Of a stretch of 64,000 bases of DNA, positions 26,223 through 40,274 are shown in pieces. The notes beneath the pieces were generated by a model. It worked only from the letters and a program-made list of their open reading frames with translations, was not told where the DNA came from and did no database searches. Position numbers and translations under genes: made by a program. Numbering within the stretch: position 1 is the first letter of the stretch; every line of letters starts with the position of its first letter. The stretch comes from Aquila chrysaetos chrysaetos (lineage: Eukaryota > Chordata > Aves > Accipitriformes > Accipitridae): positions 16,864,001 through 16,928,000 of the forward strand of contig NC_044029.1 of NCBI RefSeq assembly GCF_900496995.4, written 5' to 3'.

Positions 26223-29200
26223 TAGTAAATTTTTAAGTAGATACTTTTTTAAAGGTAAGTGTTGACTGCAGGGAGTGTGGAGACTGTTGTTTGTCAGGAA
26301 AAAATTGGTTGTTGTTTTTTGAATAAGACATTTTGGGTTGTATTTTCCCTCTCATCCTTAAAGGACTGGTGTTCTCAGGAAACTGCCAGTTCTTCCATTG
26401 GATGAAAAGGTGTTCTTTGGGAGGTTAGCAACCATACTTCTGTTGACCTCATCTGACCGGGGTTTGAAGTTGTATCTTAATACCTCTTTTACCTTTCCTT
26501 ACTGATTCCAAGTCTCTGTGATGTGTATGCATTTTTTTAAGTTCTTAGAATCTATGAGTGACAGTTGCCTTTCTAGGGTTAGCATGTCTCCTACTGCAAC
26601 TTCCTCTAGCAACTAATGCAATCCGGTCTCTATACAACTCATTGTTCCGTTCCTGAAGCATTTAGAAATCATGAGTCACATCTAAAAGAAATATGATCCT
26701 CTTGTAAAACTTGCAATATTGTAAATGCTGGTGTCTTTCTATTTACCTTTTGATTTTTGAGCCTTTAGGTACACTTGGATCACATTCACATTCTCTTAGG
26801 AATGTGATGTTAATGAATGTGAATGTTAGTGAAGAATAGGAATATGCCTTTCCTTTCTTTTTTAATAAAAGTGGAGATTGTCACACAGTCACAGAACTCC
26901 AGGAACTAGACAGTATGCATAGGAAGAAATCATTCTTCACGATGAAAACAAACTATTAATCTATTTTTGAACACATTTGCTCTGGATTATCCAGTTGTTT
27001 CAAATACTACATGATGAACATGAAATAACTTTCTGCTTATAAAACTGAACGGGCTTTTTACCAACAAAACTAATTTTTAAATACTACAGTTGCAGCCACC
27101 ATGCTGTTTCTGAACAGACTCACTTGCACATCCCGCTTTTAAGTTCTTATTTCTCCTCCTAACAACTTCCATGCAAGTTTTTGTAATAAGAGTGAATCCA
27201 TCTTTGTTGAAGTTAACAGTAGTGTAGTGGTACTAATACATACCATTTATGGATTGACCATGCCACTCTGCATGTGAGGCTGTGTGCTTTGCTGATACAT
27301 CTTTCGCCGATACGCTTTTCTTTCCTGAGATCATCCTATTAATGTTCAAAGGGCTTATGCCATCTCTTGCCTTTGCTTTGCTGATTATTTGTGGGTAAGA
27401 TGTGAGCACCCACAAGGTATCTAATGCTCACACTTCCCATGTGGTGCTGGACTGGTGGCATATTGCAACAGCATGAGCACAGTGTGCTAGATACCCTATG
27501 TCCTGCAAAGAGGCCATGTGTACTGTTCTTGCCTAAAAGTGTCCCACAATAGTTCCACTCTCACAAAGTGTGTGATGACCTGCTATGGCTGTGCAGTTCT
27601 TGTCACTAAAAGTGACCCATCTTAGGTCATAAGTCTGAGACTTCAGAAGGCAACAGAATCCCCTCCTGCAATTAATACTTTGCCTTTTATATAACCTATA
27701 CTGATCCATAGAATAGTGTGTTCTCAATTGGGTGTTCATCCCTGGTCAGGTCATATAATTCCTGGCTCAGTTTATTACGTCTGTACTCCGGGGCACTGGC
27801 CATTTTAATGGGACCGTTGGAGGCATTACTGCTGATTCTGTATGTTGAAAAAAATCCACAAAGCAGCACTCCAAATCCTTAACACTGGCTTAAAAAAAAT
27901 TATTTATTAAAAAGGAGAGTTTATGTATGAGCCTTTCACTAAAATTTGCTTTATGTGTTCAATTCTTTTCTCAGGAACCAGAATGGCTAGGTATATTTAT
28001 TTTAAAACCTGAACCCAAGCTGTCCAACTCCCCAGGAACCGAGCTTAAAGAAGAATGCCAGCTATCGGAAGACAAGAGGTTTCATGACCAAGTGTGACAA
28101 AGAAATAGTAAGAAAAAAAAAAGCTAATAGGAAACCAAACAACAATAGAGACAAGGACGTTAGGAATAAAACAAAGAAATTATAGTGGCTAAAAGCTGAG
28201 GTTTATTATGGCAGTCAATTTTTACCTTCCAGCCTCTTTTTTGGGGGGAAAGCTACCAGAAACATTGCAGTTACAGAGAGGCAAATGTATGAAATCACAA
28301 GTGCAGATGAATGGTTGAGAGGCCCATCCTGAAGTTACTCAGAAAGAATGGGTAAATCTCATAAGTAGGACAGCATCAAAATGTCACTCAGCTGTTGGTA
28401 CCTAAAACCTTCTTGCCCTGTTACGTCTCAGAGTAATTGTTGCTAGAAGACTACTGCATGCCGTAACAGACAATTCTAAGTGGGTGACAAATCAGTTGTG
28501 TAATTCATTCTCTAAAGCCTAGCAGTAGATTACATCCAGAGTACTTTGTTTAAATTTTGAAAGGAAAAAGTGAAGCTGAGCTTGGTAGTCGGGCAGAGTA
28601 TTTTTCATATTGGTGCACTACTCTTAACATATAGAAACCCTAGCTAGATAAAAAAACATATTTGCCACCCGGAAATGGGGGAGGTACTTCTACATATATA
28701 TATTGCCCTACCAGCACAGTTGTGGCCAAAAGTCATGGCAATACACTATGCTGGCTTTTGAGCATCTACTTTCCTATTATTAGATATCCCTTGCAAGTAT
28801 TTTCAAGGTCTAAGGAATGATAAAAACTAGAGATACATCCTTAACTGCAGGAGAATACTGGGAAGGGATCCTGTCTGTCTGAAATCAACAGAACCCTGAA
28901 AACCTGGAGATGCCTGGTTTCCTACAATCCTGTACCTTTCTTACTTAAGGAAATACCTGTAAGCACCATGCAGGATGCAGACATGTTGACTACACCTGAT
29001 GAGATTCTTTTGTGATGTCCTGAACAACCTTTAATACGGGCATAGGCATGGCAATCTAGCCTGGGACCTTGGTCGTGTTTGGCGGCAACGTGAAGAGCAG
29101 TGTAGACGTAGCCACAAAGAGCTCACTGTTTACAATTACATCCCTGACTTTGATCCAAGGCTAATGTCTTGAAAACTTACGTTTATTTCATTCATCTAAT

Positions 29201-30258
29201 AATGTTTAAAAGAAGAGCCATCATTCACTGAACAGAAATAATGAAGTTTATGTTTTACATTTTCATATAAGGCTAATTGTGTAATGCATTTCTTGTGCCA
29301 CAAAGCTCTAATTTCAGTTTATTCAATGAATAAGCAGAGTATAAATATACACAATAGACAAAAATAATCAAATCAAAGAAGTTCGGAATAAGCCCACCAT
29401 TCTGCTTTCTGTCCATGTCATTAGGCTGCTGCAAAGCACTAAATTCAGTGTGTTCCAAACAATTATTGGTATCACTATCTACGCTTGTTTAGCACTTGGA
29501 GATCTGACCGGTTTTCAATTGCTCTCTCGTACCTGGCACTGTGCAAACACAAGAGAAGATATTCCCTGTCTCTTGAGTACACGCTTGCCTCCATTGCCTC
29601 CCACCGGAACTGCAGGCAAGATACACAAGCAGGAAGCCAGCAGCCCTTGGAAAATGCCATGTTCCTACAGAAAACACTTGTGCATCTCAGCAGCGCAGAC
29701 TGCCACAAGCATCTCAGTATCTGCAGCTCTCAACTTCTTACTGAGTATTGAATCGATCCTTTTGTTGCGAGTTCTCAGTGGTGTGGGCCTGGCATATTTA
29801 AAAGATTTCCTTAAGCTCTGCAATTTCCACTGTCAATAACTCCACTCACATTGAAAATTTCTCCCACAGAGGAAGGAAGAACCTCCATAAGAACCGCTCA
29901 CGGACAAGGGTAACAAAGTCCCACTGGCCCTGAGGACTACCATTTCCTATGCCAAGTACATGCCGCATTTCTAGAACTGTTTTATCTCGTAAAAATTGAG
30001 TACATTTAGGGAGCATCCACAACAACTAGGTTTTGGCCTACAGATAAGTTACCCAAATCTCCATCTAAAGGGATGCTTGGTCCTACTTGAACCAAGGCTT
30101 GTATGTCACACGTCATGGGAGAATCTAGCATGCACCACACACCCCGGTTGTCTGCCACATGTGGGTGTCGTTGTACGCAGTTCCCCTCTGTGAGAATGAT
30201 GCACTGAAAGTTTTCCTTCAACACTGTTCAGCTGTCCTCCCCAAACTATGCTGCTTAT

Positions 30259-30298
30259 GGGTTCTGCCCCATTGCTTCGGGTTCTGCCCTATTGCTTC
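30259..30298. repeat. 20-base tandem duplication
   Basis: GGGTTCTGCCCCATTGCTTC is followed directly by a second copy with one difference (CCCT for CCCC). A decayed third unit (AGCTTCTGCT) follows. It lies in intergenic DNA with no coding role seen. Confidence 0.9.
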
Positions 30299-31913
30299 AG
30301 CTTCTGCTCTGCAGGGTATGACGCAGCAGCAAGCCCAACAGTGGGATGCATTCATCCTTCAGAGGTACTGAACTCAATATGCCTGGTCACTCAGCAGGTA
30401 CTGCTGTTCCCAGTGTTTGGGCAGCGTACGGCAGAGAGGCGCGGGTTTCACTGCCTGGAAAGGTGTCTAAGGTGTCTGTTCGCTGCTCAGGAAAAGGTGG
30501 CTATAACCCCAGTACATATTCTACCCCTACTACTCCTCTTAGGTTGACCCAAATGCAGCAAAGTAAAGTGTTCTTCAGAGCCAGGCTCCTTTTGTCAGCC
30601 CTGCTGAGCATCTTGCTTGGAGAATGGGGCTAGGGAGGCCAAGAAACTGATTCCCCAGCCCCACAATAATGTCCTGCAGTTATGGGGCCTTTTGTTCTTA
30701 ACACCGCATGCTCACTACAGAGCAGAGCTCTGCCTCTCCTCTTCTGTGTCAGACTTCATATGAAGGCTGGATCCTTCAAGCCCAGGGTGTACCACATAGC
30801 ATCCTGTCCAAAGATGTTATTTAATTTCTCAGAGCAGATTCACACCTGACAAGCCACTCTTGGTTATTGTACCTAGCCTGAAAAACAGATGGCCTTCACC
30901 TTGTTGCACTTGCATTAGAGCTGCAGCCCTTTTACTGTAAACTGTTGGACCAGCTCCAGTATTACTTCTGGGAAATCCTCACAGCAGCAAAGCTCTAGTC
31001 CTCTCCCTGCACAGCCAGACAAGAGCAGTGCTTTCTGCCAGCTCACCAGCTCACTTTGCCATGCCTCTGTGACTGAGGTTGGGCTAGAGTGGAACACCTC
31101 CCTTTTCTTCTGGAAAAGAAGCATAAAAAGGAAAAAAACCACACAGAAGTGAGAAAGGGAGAAGACACAGTAGAAACAGGAGAAAGAGTATAAAAAAGAA
31201 GTAAGGAAAGTAAAAGGAACAGAAGAAAGCAGAGGGAACAGCAAAAGTAGTAACAGCAAAACACACAACAAATTTAGAGCCAAATACTGAAATGGATGCT
31301 TCATACCACATGAGGCTTTGCAGGACAGTGCAGAGGTGTTCTTAGGAGGAATGCTAGAGGAAATGTTTGGAAGAGCTTTATGTGCATATGGGATGAGGTA
31401 GGGCAGGGGAAAGAAGGTGTTTTTTTCAGCTATTCATCCATACTGCGTGGGGAACCGTAGGTGGAGGAGTGAACTCTCCTCTCATCTGCACCATGACATC
31501 ATCTGGAGTGCAGACAGTTGTGCTCCAGATGTCTATGGAAAAGGAAAATAGCATTTGCAAAGCTGAAGAACTGGGGGCCCACAGCACACAGGTAATGTAC
31601 CCTCTGAGCAGCCGAACAGAGGCTCCTCTAACTTACCACTTTCTATCATCTACGGACACAGGTTTCCCCTGGCTACAATTAGTCCTTGTGAAAACTTTCT
31701 GGGAAAAAATAAACACAGCAGGAAAAAATAAAATATTAGCTAATGTAACAGTGCACTGAACAAAAAATTCTCCCCTGCAAAGAACCTGTGAGAAAGAATG
31801 AACCATCCATGTATATGGCCAAGGTATTAGTGGAGTGTTTTCAGCCAGTTGTGATCTTAAAAAAAAAGCTTAAATGAAACATGCACTTCAGTGTTAGCAG
31901 ACTAAAGAACCCA

Positions 31914-31966
31914 AATGACTCAGCTAAGGTCAGGAAGAAGACTGTGGCAGAGCTGTAAACTGAGTT
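31914..31966 (-). mobile_element. MIR-like SINE relic, antisense
   Basis: The plus strand reads AATGACTCAGCTAAGGTCA and then GGCAGAGCTG. This resembles the reverse complement of the MIR core (…TGACTTGCCCAAGGTCA… GGCAGAGCTGG). Short and diverged, so only moderately supported. It sits just ahead of a sense-orientation relic. Confidence 0.45.
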
Positions 31967-32010
31967 AATGTCATGAGGGCATCAGTCAGGAAATGAAGAG
32001 CCTTGTTCTT

Positions 32011-32160
32011 TGCTCTTCGCTCTGCCACTGACTTGCTGTGTGGCAAATCAGTTCCTCTTCAGGTGACTCAGTTTCTCCCACAGGCAAATGGAAATAATGA
32101 TTCATCTTCATAAAAATCCTTTAAGAATGAAGATGGAAAATGTTATAGAAGAGTGAAGTA
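32011..32160 (+). mobile_element. MIR-like SINE relic, sense
   Basis: CTGCCACTGACTTGCTGTGT is followed by GGCAAATCAGTTCCTC, GACTCAGTTTCTCCCACAGG and AAATGGAAATAATGATTCATC. This matches the MIR core in order. The part beyond it (GAAGATGGAAAATGTTATAG) resembles the 3' tail of sauropsid MIR-like SINEs. The divergence indicates an ancient insertion. No target-site duplication is visible. Confidence 0.7.
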
Positions 32161-35100
32161 GGAATTCCATTCCAGTGCTCTCCCCAGCCCATCCTGTGTC
32201 CTCTTCTTGCTGGATTTTTTGCAGAATGTCATCTTTGTTACTGTGAATGGTATTTGGTTAGAGGTAATAAAGCTGCAAATTACATAGCAAAAGAATGTTA
32301 ATGAATTAAATGCCGGATAACTTCTATTACGTGCTATAAACAAACAGAGGATGTGCTAAAAGAAAATTATCTGTGCTGCAGAGTCAGTCAGGCAAAAAAT
32401 GAAACTCCAGTTCACTACTCAATCTGGAGAAAAAAGCAGTATGTGACTATGTAATTTTAAAAGTTGTCATAATATAAGCAGAAACAAGGTGGGCATATAT
32501 TGTTAGACCCTTAGAGGTGTGCTGAAACAGGCACAGATAGAAGAACTGAATGAGAACATGTTAGATCATAAAAGGAAGACTATAATTTTAAAGTCAACAA
32601 CCTTGTTTACAGCAGAAATAGGAAAACACAGCAGTTGAGGTAAGGCACTATGAGAGGACAAAAAGGAACACAGGCCTTACTTTGTGGGTTAGTACCCAGG
32701 GAAACTGAATTAACTCTGCTACAAGTTTCAAGAAGTAAAATGGGGAAGATGGGCAAACCAAAGTTTTCAAATGAGCCTTTTGTAACGTATTCCCTATCTT
32801 CCAAGTGTCCAAGTTCAGATATACATAAGACTAGTTTTTAGAAATGCTAATTGTTCACAAATCTAAATGAAATTATTTGGAAAACCATCTAGAAAAATAT
32901 AGGAGGGAAACTTTTCCAGCTAAGATCTATAACAGCTACTATTAATTGCTTGAATGAAAGTTTTCAATATCATACATGCACATTTGCAACCTAGTGTACA
33001 CCTGCTATTTGTTATAACCATATGAAAATCTACAAACAGCCAATTAGCCAGCTGTATCTTATATTGACCGAGATGGTACCTTTAAATTAATGCTTAAACC
33101 TACATTTTACATATGCAACTGAACGTACATAATTTAGAAATGATGTTTCAATTTTATTTATAAAATGTTTTAAACCCTCTGGCATTGAGAATATTGTGCA
33201 ATCTCAGTGAAAACAATATCTAATAGGTCTTAAACATAATTTTGTTTTTCCTTTTACCCAGGCAAGTTTTCCATACTCCTTTATCCTAAGCTCAAGGACA
33301 ACTCCATGCCCATTCTTAGATACATCTGGACCTATTTTGATCATCTGAAAGAATATAAATGTATGCATGAAGCTGAATTGTTGCATGAAAACAGTAGTTG
33401 CTTCAATTGCTTCCACATATTTTGCATGATGCTGTGACATTTATTTTCTATCAGTGCCTTGTAATTTGGTTTTAGCTTTCTTTTATAACATATCTTTGCT
33501 TTCCACAGTTTTTTTACTAACTCTCTGGAGCATTTCCTATGTAAATTATCATTTACTGAAGCTATGCTTTAGGACCTATCACTCCTTACTCCTTCCCCTA
33601 GGAAACATTTTACACAGTTCAGCATTTTTTACATCATTTTACATCATTCATATTGACATTGTGTTGGCTGTACAAGTTCCCTCATTCATTCTGTTAACTG
33701 TGGAAGTCTGGGCCCTTTTAAATCTATCTGCAGTTGTCATTAGGACTTTCTGAAGAACTCATGCCAGACAAAAGTCTCTAAATACATGTTGTAGATAATG
33801 TATACATTTTAACGCTCTCGTTATCCATCCGTTGCTCTCAGAATTCATGTTTTACTTCCAACTTTTCGATAATCCCACATTATTTCTTCTCCTGTTGACA
33901 TCTGGTAATGCTATAGTACTGTAACTTCTGTAATGAATGGATTGCTGAGGATAGATACAAATTCCAGATACTCCATCACTCCCTTTACTGAATCTCTTCC
34001 TTCTGTGGGTTTCTGTATTGGATTTGTTTGTCTTAGCATACCCACTCTGCTTCACCTCTTTGGTACTTACTGCGGGGTACTCAGTACTACATCAACTATA
34101 CGATTCAAGAACATGCTGCCTGTCAAGGAGAACATTGTATTAACAAACACGCCACGAGGCTGCTGTTCTCACTCTGCTTCAGGTGCTGCCTGTGTCTTTT
34201 GGAACCAAAAGGGCTCTTGCTTGTCCTCTGCAATCTACCACTTGCGTAAAAATATTTCTGGGTCCTGGCTGTTGAGCAAATATCCTTCTCCAGGAATTAC
34301 TAATATGACAAAGAGAATTCCCGGTGTTGAGCTCTCTGAGCAGTATAGTCCTCTCGCATGTCACTGAGGCACGCACTGTCACTACCTGCCATGGACACGA
34401 ACACAGAAGTCCTCTGGAATGCCTACTGCTTTCAGTAAAAACGCAGCACCAGCCTTCTGCAGAGATTCAGAAGTCTCTTATTTTCTCAGAATACCCTATT
34501 TTAATTAGATCGTTTTCAGAGGTGTCATTGAGTAAATATGGAAGAACTTTAATGCAATTTAAAAGGTTTGTAATTACTGTGTTTAATGCCAGGCATGTCA
34601 TATTCTCTTGCTGACTGGATCCTCTCATAGCTTTTGAATTTGCCAACACCGTGTCCTTCTACATCTGTTAACGCATTTCTTCTCTGAGCTTTCTTCCCTT
34701 CATGTCGAGGTTTACAACCCTTGGCATTCAGTTCCTCAGCTCCTTTACCCGTCATTACCAAAGGGACAGAAAAGCCTTTGCCCTCAGGCCAGATGTTTTG
34801 ATTCTTGGTACCTGCTCCCACACAAAAACCACCTCTTAGTCTGTCCCATGCGGAGGCAGCTGAAAGCGAAGATTTTATTCCCTCGTGTGTGAGAAATTAG
34901 GCTTAGCAAGTGTGATAAACATTATCATTTAGAAAACAGAAAGTGCAACTTGAATGCCCAGGGAACAGAGAAATTAAAACTTCTGTGGCAGAAAATATTC
35001 CGCATTAGAAGAAATATTCCACAATTAGAAAATGTAAGAGGCCCTAATTACCAGTTAATTATTTTCATGGTACAGTCTTCTGTTGTTTCACGTTACACAG

Positions 35101-38100
35101 CTTCTCTTGTATTGGGACATGTCGGTAAACCTTTGCCTACCCGCCATGTAAGCAGAACTGCCACACATCCTATCTTCTGCTAACACGTGGATTTTGAATG
35201 GAGCTCCTACAAAGCACTCCTTCCAGGTTTCCCATGCCTATGCTCCTAGGTCTCTGGCTGCATGGTAAGGAAAGCAGCAAAACTAAGGAATTCAAGGGGA
35301 TTTGCTCCAAGGAGAAAAGTAACTGTACTCCCATTTCTGTAAAAACATGGCCAATAGGCTGGGTTAAAAAAAAACAAACTGTAGTGACAGGAAGGAAAGA
35401 GCTGACAAATGAGCGGCTCCCCACGGTGTCATACTCCTGACACCACCTAAAACCCACACATGTGAAATGCAGGCTCCAGGCAGTCCCGCTCCGACCACGA
35501 ACCACTTGATGTTCTGTCCCGTCTCCCGATGCTGTCAGGAGAGCGGTGCCGAACGGCAGCGTGGGGCCGGGACGATGGCGATGCCTCAGCAGCAGCTGCA
35601 CGGTCGCTCCAGGAAGACGGGAGTGTCGGAGATATATAATGAGACAGAAATTCTGGCCCCGTTAGGCCGATGGCAGTTTTACCACTGACTTTTTTTAGGC
35701 TACGATGGCATCCCGTGTGTGTGACTCACACTCTACCGAAACTGAGCTCAGTACTAGGACCCTGCCCTGCTCACCCTTGCTCTCCTGTTTCCTTGCCAGT
35801 TCCAGCATGGGGAAGGTTGGAACTGGGAGATGAATGGGGCTGTGCTACCCTTCCTTTAGCACTGTTCAAAGTATTGTGTAGCTTCTTATACAGCACGTCT
35901 GGATCCAGCTCTGCGTAACATACAAAGGCAGCAGCAGAACGCAGTTGAATGGCTGCGCTTCAAAAATCACATGATTTTTGGATTATTTTGTTCTCCCATG
36001 CAGTTTGATGCCAGAGGGGAACATATGGCCCAAAGTGATTTTTTTCCCACTTTACAATTCGCATATTCTTTACCATATGCGAGGCATTATTTCATGCTAT
36101 GGCATCTGTAATCCCTCCCATGTCTATTCTTCCCTACCACAGGGTGGATAATATAAATTTTATCTTTCTGCTCCGAAGGTGCTGTCACTCTGATGGTCTT
36201 TTCAGACATTGGCTATAGTTTTCCAAGAACGTTCCTAAAAGATTTTGATGTGCTTTTTTATTCTTTCCCTGAGAAATTGTAATGATATCTTTAGTTTGAA
36301 CTTTGATTCTGTAAGCGCTTAAAGCTTTCTTGCTAGGCAAGTCACAGAACACTCGATCAGTTATCTAAGAAGCTTGCATGATCCCATAGTCGCAGAATTT
36401 GAGCTTTTAATCTCCAGTGTATGACATATGCATCAAAGGCTTTGTGGGCAGCCACATTCAGCAACAAATCATACAGCTCTCATACATTTCATGCCTTTTC
36501 AGTGAGCAATATTTATCGAATCTGCCCATTATCTCCTCCAATAGATGTAGATGTTAAACCCTCTGAAGCTGATGCTGCAGGTAAGTAACTTTCATAAAAG
36601 AGATTGCTTCCTTTGGTACAATACAAGAATAATTTTGTAAAGGATGAATTTCTGTCAGCTGTTATTCATGTTCACTGTCATTTCTAAGGTAGAAGCTTAA
36701 TTGCATCCACTCTTCTCTCCTTCCCTTTTATTTTTTACTTTGCTAAAATCTTCTACCTTTCTCTCTAAAACCCCACTAAATTCAGTGTTGCTTAGTGTAA
36801 AACAATGTCCACTAGAGTGGAAACAATAAATCCCAGTACCTCTTCATAAGATCTAAGAAGATTTGTCCCAAACAGACGTAAGTAACTGAGACTGTCGAAA
36901 AAGAGATAAAAGAGAGTTATTTTATGCAGAAATGGGATAATGAACAGTACTAGCAATCTCAGAGGGTACCAGGTGTAACACATACTGGATTACTACATGA
37001 CTGGCTGATTTTCTATCTGAGAAGGTGTAATCTTCAACTGAAGTTCCCCCTGCATTTGGGGACATCTAGGGAAAAGTAATTCTATTATATGTAATCATGC
37101 GTGAGGACAGGCTGCACTTCTGTCACAGACAGGGCGTTTAGAGGATGTCTCTTTTTATCTGCTCTGCTACGCACTACTTGCAGTAAGATATTAAATACAC
37201 TTTGAGACCTATACTTGTCTGTCAAAATTGGCAGAAATCAACTCATCAGTTCACAGACATTGTGAACGTTGCATAGATGTCATTTTCATAGGAAGCCAAG
37301 CTAAAAAATAAAACAATGTCCTCAAGAAAAATCAATGGTGTGGCCTTGTGAACAGCATCTGCCAATGTATCTCCAAAAAGAGTATTGCAAAGGTAACGAA
37401 TAGCCAGAGAAAGGGAAGAAGAAATGACTGGGAACATGGAGGAGAACTGATATAAAGAGAAAGCAAGGCCAGCTTTGTTCCCACAAAAGGAGGGCAAACA
37501 GCTGCCCTCGGCATCACCCCAGAAATCCATCCCGGCAAGTAGAATGACACAATTAAACAGGACTTTGGCTGCTGCTGCAGGAAGAACCGGTGTCAGCCAC
37601 CAGATCCTGGACCACCCACCTAAGCTAGGGCTGCCATTTCTAGGCAACGTTCCACCCTCTCTCAAACGGCAGGGGACAAAACACCTTGCTGAGGTGGTAA
37701 CGTTCTCCTCGTTCACTAAAAAGTACTACACAAGTTTCAAAAATGCAAGCAATAAAAGGAAACTTGTAGAAAAAGTTTTATATACACGTGTTTCAATATA
37801 AAGTTTTCCTTTTAATTATTTCTGAGAATATTTTACAACTAAATACTTCAATGCAACTTGGATAAATTAATTTAATTTTTAAGTCCAATTGCTAATCTTA
37901 TAAATAGGAAAGGTACAATGAATTATGTTAATACTAAACTAATGTAACTATTTAGTTTACTATGTTTTGCAGTTGTTTTAAGGACACATAATTTTCATGA
38001 TATATATTTTTTTCAATGAAAAATTCAATAATCAAGATTTGAGAAAACTGAAACCATTAAAAATATACTCACATGGATATTATTTATAAAAATGCAATAA

Positions 38101-40218
38101 AACAACAAAAAAAGGTCTACTTTGTTTAAAATTACTTTTGTCTGATAGTTTTGAAACAAGTATTCACATCTCTCGGTCAAACACAAAATCAGTTTCAGAA
38201 ATGGAACTTGCAACTTGAAGGAAAGTTAGAAGTCATGTCACTGGGAGAAAGAGCTGGGAACTGATGCCTTCAGGCTAATAGCAATCACCAATTTGGGCAT
38301 GAATTGATAAAATAGTGTACACTCTTCCTTTTAAAAGTGAAATCATTGAAGTCTAAATTTACTGCAATCTATTAAAATAATGAAAATTACAATAAAAATT
38401 AATTAAAGCAGTGCAGTTTGCTACTGCAGTTTAAAAGGTTAGATCTGCTTTTTTAAAAGCTGAGAAATGGCACACAAGTTATAAAAAAACCCCAGAATTT
38501 AAAACATTGCAAATGCAATGATTCAAAAACCTTTAAAACTCCCAGAACACACGTTCATGCATCATAAGGCGGTAGCTGATAATACAGCTGCAGAAAACAA
38601 ATAATGCTTGCTCAGTACTTAGTTTTCTCCAAACTCTTCATCATCTGGCCTTGATCTTCTCTGCCATACTGTCCTTTTTAAAGGCAGAACGATACATTTT
38701 TGGACCACCTCTGGGATAACCTACCTGGATTCTGGGATTCTGCAGACAAGACTGAAGATCTGACATCAGGCACCGTGAAATGAAGAACAAAACTTGGCAA
38801 CCACCTGGGAAAAAGAATGAAGTAACTTGCCTATCGCCACATCGGAACATGACAGAACAAGGACAGGGACATCTCTCTCTAACTTCTTTCGCGATGCGAT
38901 CATTTTTACTTCCTCAAACTCCTGTCTCATTCGCTATATGCTTTTCAACTTCAGCAACAAATGAGGCAAGGGCTCTAAAAATAATTGTCTTCTTCAGTAC
39001 CCAGCCTGGTTCAAAGCCAGACTAATTCCACACTCTGCGATGGATGAGCTGGGAATATTATAGGGAAAGAAACAGAACAGATAACAAACGGTATCATGAG
39101 TGATATAAAATAGGAGACCTCACCTGCCTCTGGAGTGTGTGATGTTACAACCTTCAGAGTGTTGCTTTAACATAGTCTTTAATACTGCAATATAGACTAT
39201 GTTCTAAAATAAATAATCGGAATGTTCTATTTGGAATAATTGAAGGTGGAGTCTTTGATTTTCCATTTGAAATTTCAGAATTTTTCACGTATTCCAATTC
39301 CAGCAAAACTGTTTTTTCTAATAAAAATAGTTCTATGGTATGGGGTTTTTTTCCTGCCAGCTCTTAATGCCAGTTGTTTTGGCCTAACCTGCAAGAATTT
39401 AAGGGGATCTAATTCCCAATGAATAAACTTTGTTTCTGCTGAAACTGGCAGGAATTTTGTGATTCACTTCAGTGAATAAACCCAGTGAAGGCTGAGCACT
39501 TCTGAAAATTCTGCTGCAATTTGGCATCTTCTTCCTTACTTAAATTGTTCAGGTGTTAGTTATTATCTACCAATGTTCACCACAAAGAAACAAATAAATA
39601 AAATATATACTTACTATTTCTGTATACCTGAGGTGAAGCAGCATGTATAACCTTGGGGATGAAAATTATACCACCTCAGGCCATATTTATGCCCATTACT
39701 GTTGTTATTATTTACGCCTTTTTTTCCTTTTTTTATATTACTCATAACTGATGATCAAAGGCCACTAGGCACTGACTTCCATACCCCTCCCTAGATATAT
39801 CATCATTCAAAAGCATCCATTCACTAATTCATTCCCAGGCCATCACCAGGGGGATGCTGTCAGTTGCAATGAATGTCAGGGCAGACCACAAACGCACTAT
39901 ATATGCATTCCCATGAAAGTTAGCGGATCCTGAAGCCACATTCACAATGTAGTTGTTTTCATGTACATTTTCCATTTCATTAAACAAAGAACCACAAAAT
40001 GTTCGCTTTTCCGAGTATATCCCAATCCACCCTCCATCGTGCTCTCATCCCACTTTAAAAGTGACTATTATTCCCTGAAATATAAGTTAGGAGAAAGAGA
40101 CATTTAAAGAAGGTCTCGAGAAGAAATAGAACAAGCTTTTCGCCAGATCTTCATGTGGAATGCAAGCAGACAGTATGAACACAAGCTTTGCAGACCCTAT
40201 CCTCGGTGAACCTCAGCA

Positions 40219-40274
40219 TGGTAGGACACTACAACGGAGAGAAGCGTGGTAAGACACTACAACGGAGACAAGGT
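40219..40274. repeat. 28-base tandem duplication
   Basis: Two adjacent 28-base units both contain GACACTACAACGGAGA. The first is 40219-40246 and the second 40247-40274, with four differences. The DNA just after it is CpG-rich. No coding role is visible. Confidence 0.9.

Noticed and set aside
29450..29839. 129-codon plus-strand ORF with other open frames on both strands
   Set aside because: No recognisable domain, no splice context and no repeat match I can name; treated as chance.
38810..38870. Possible third MIR-like core (AAGTAACTTGCCTATCGCCA)
   Set aside because: The match is too short and diverged to separate from chance.
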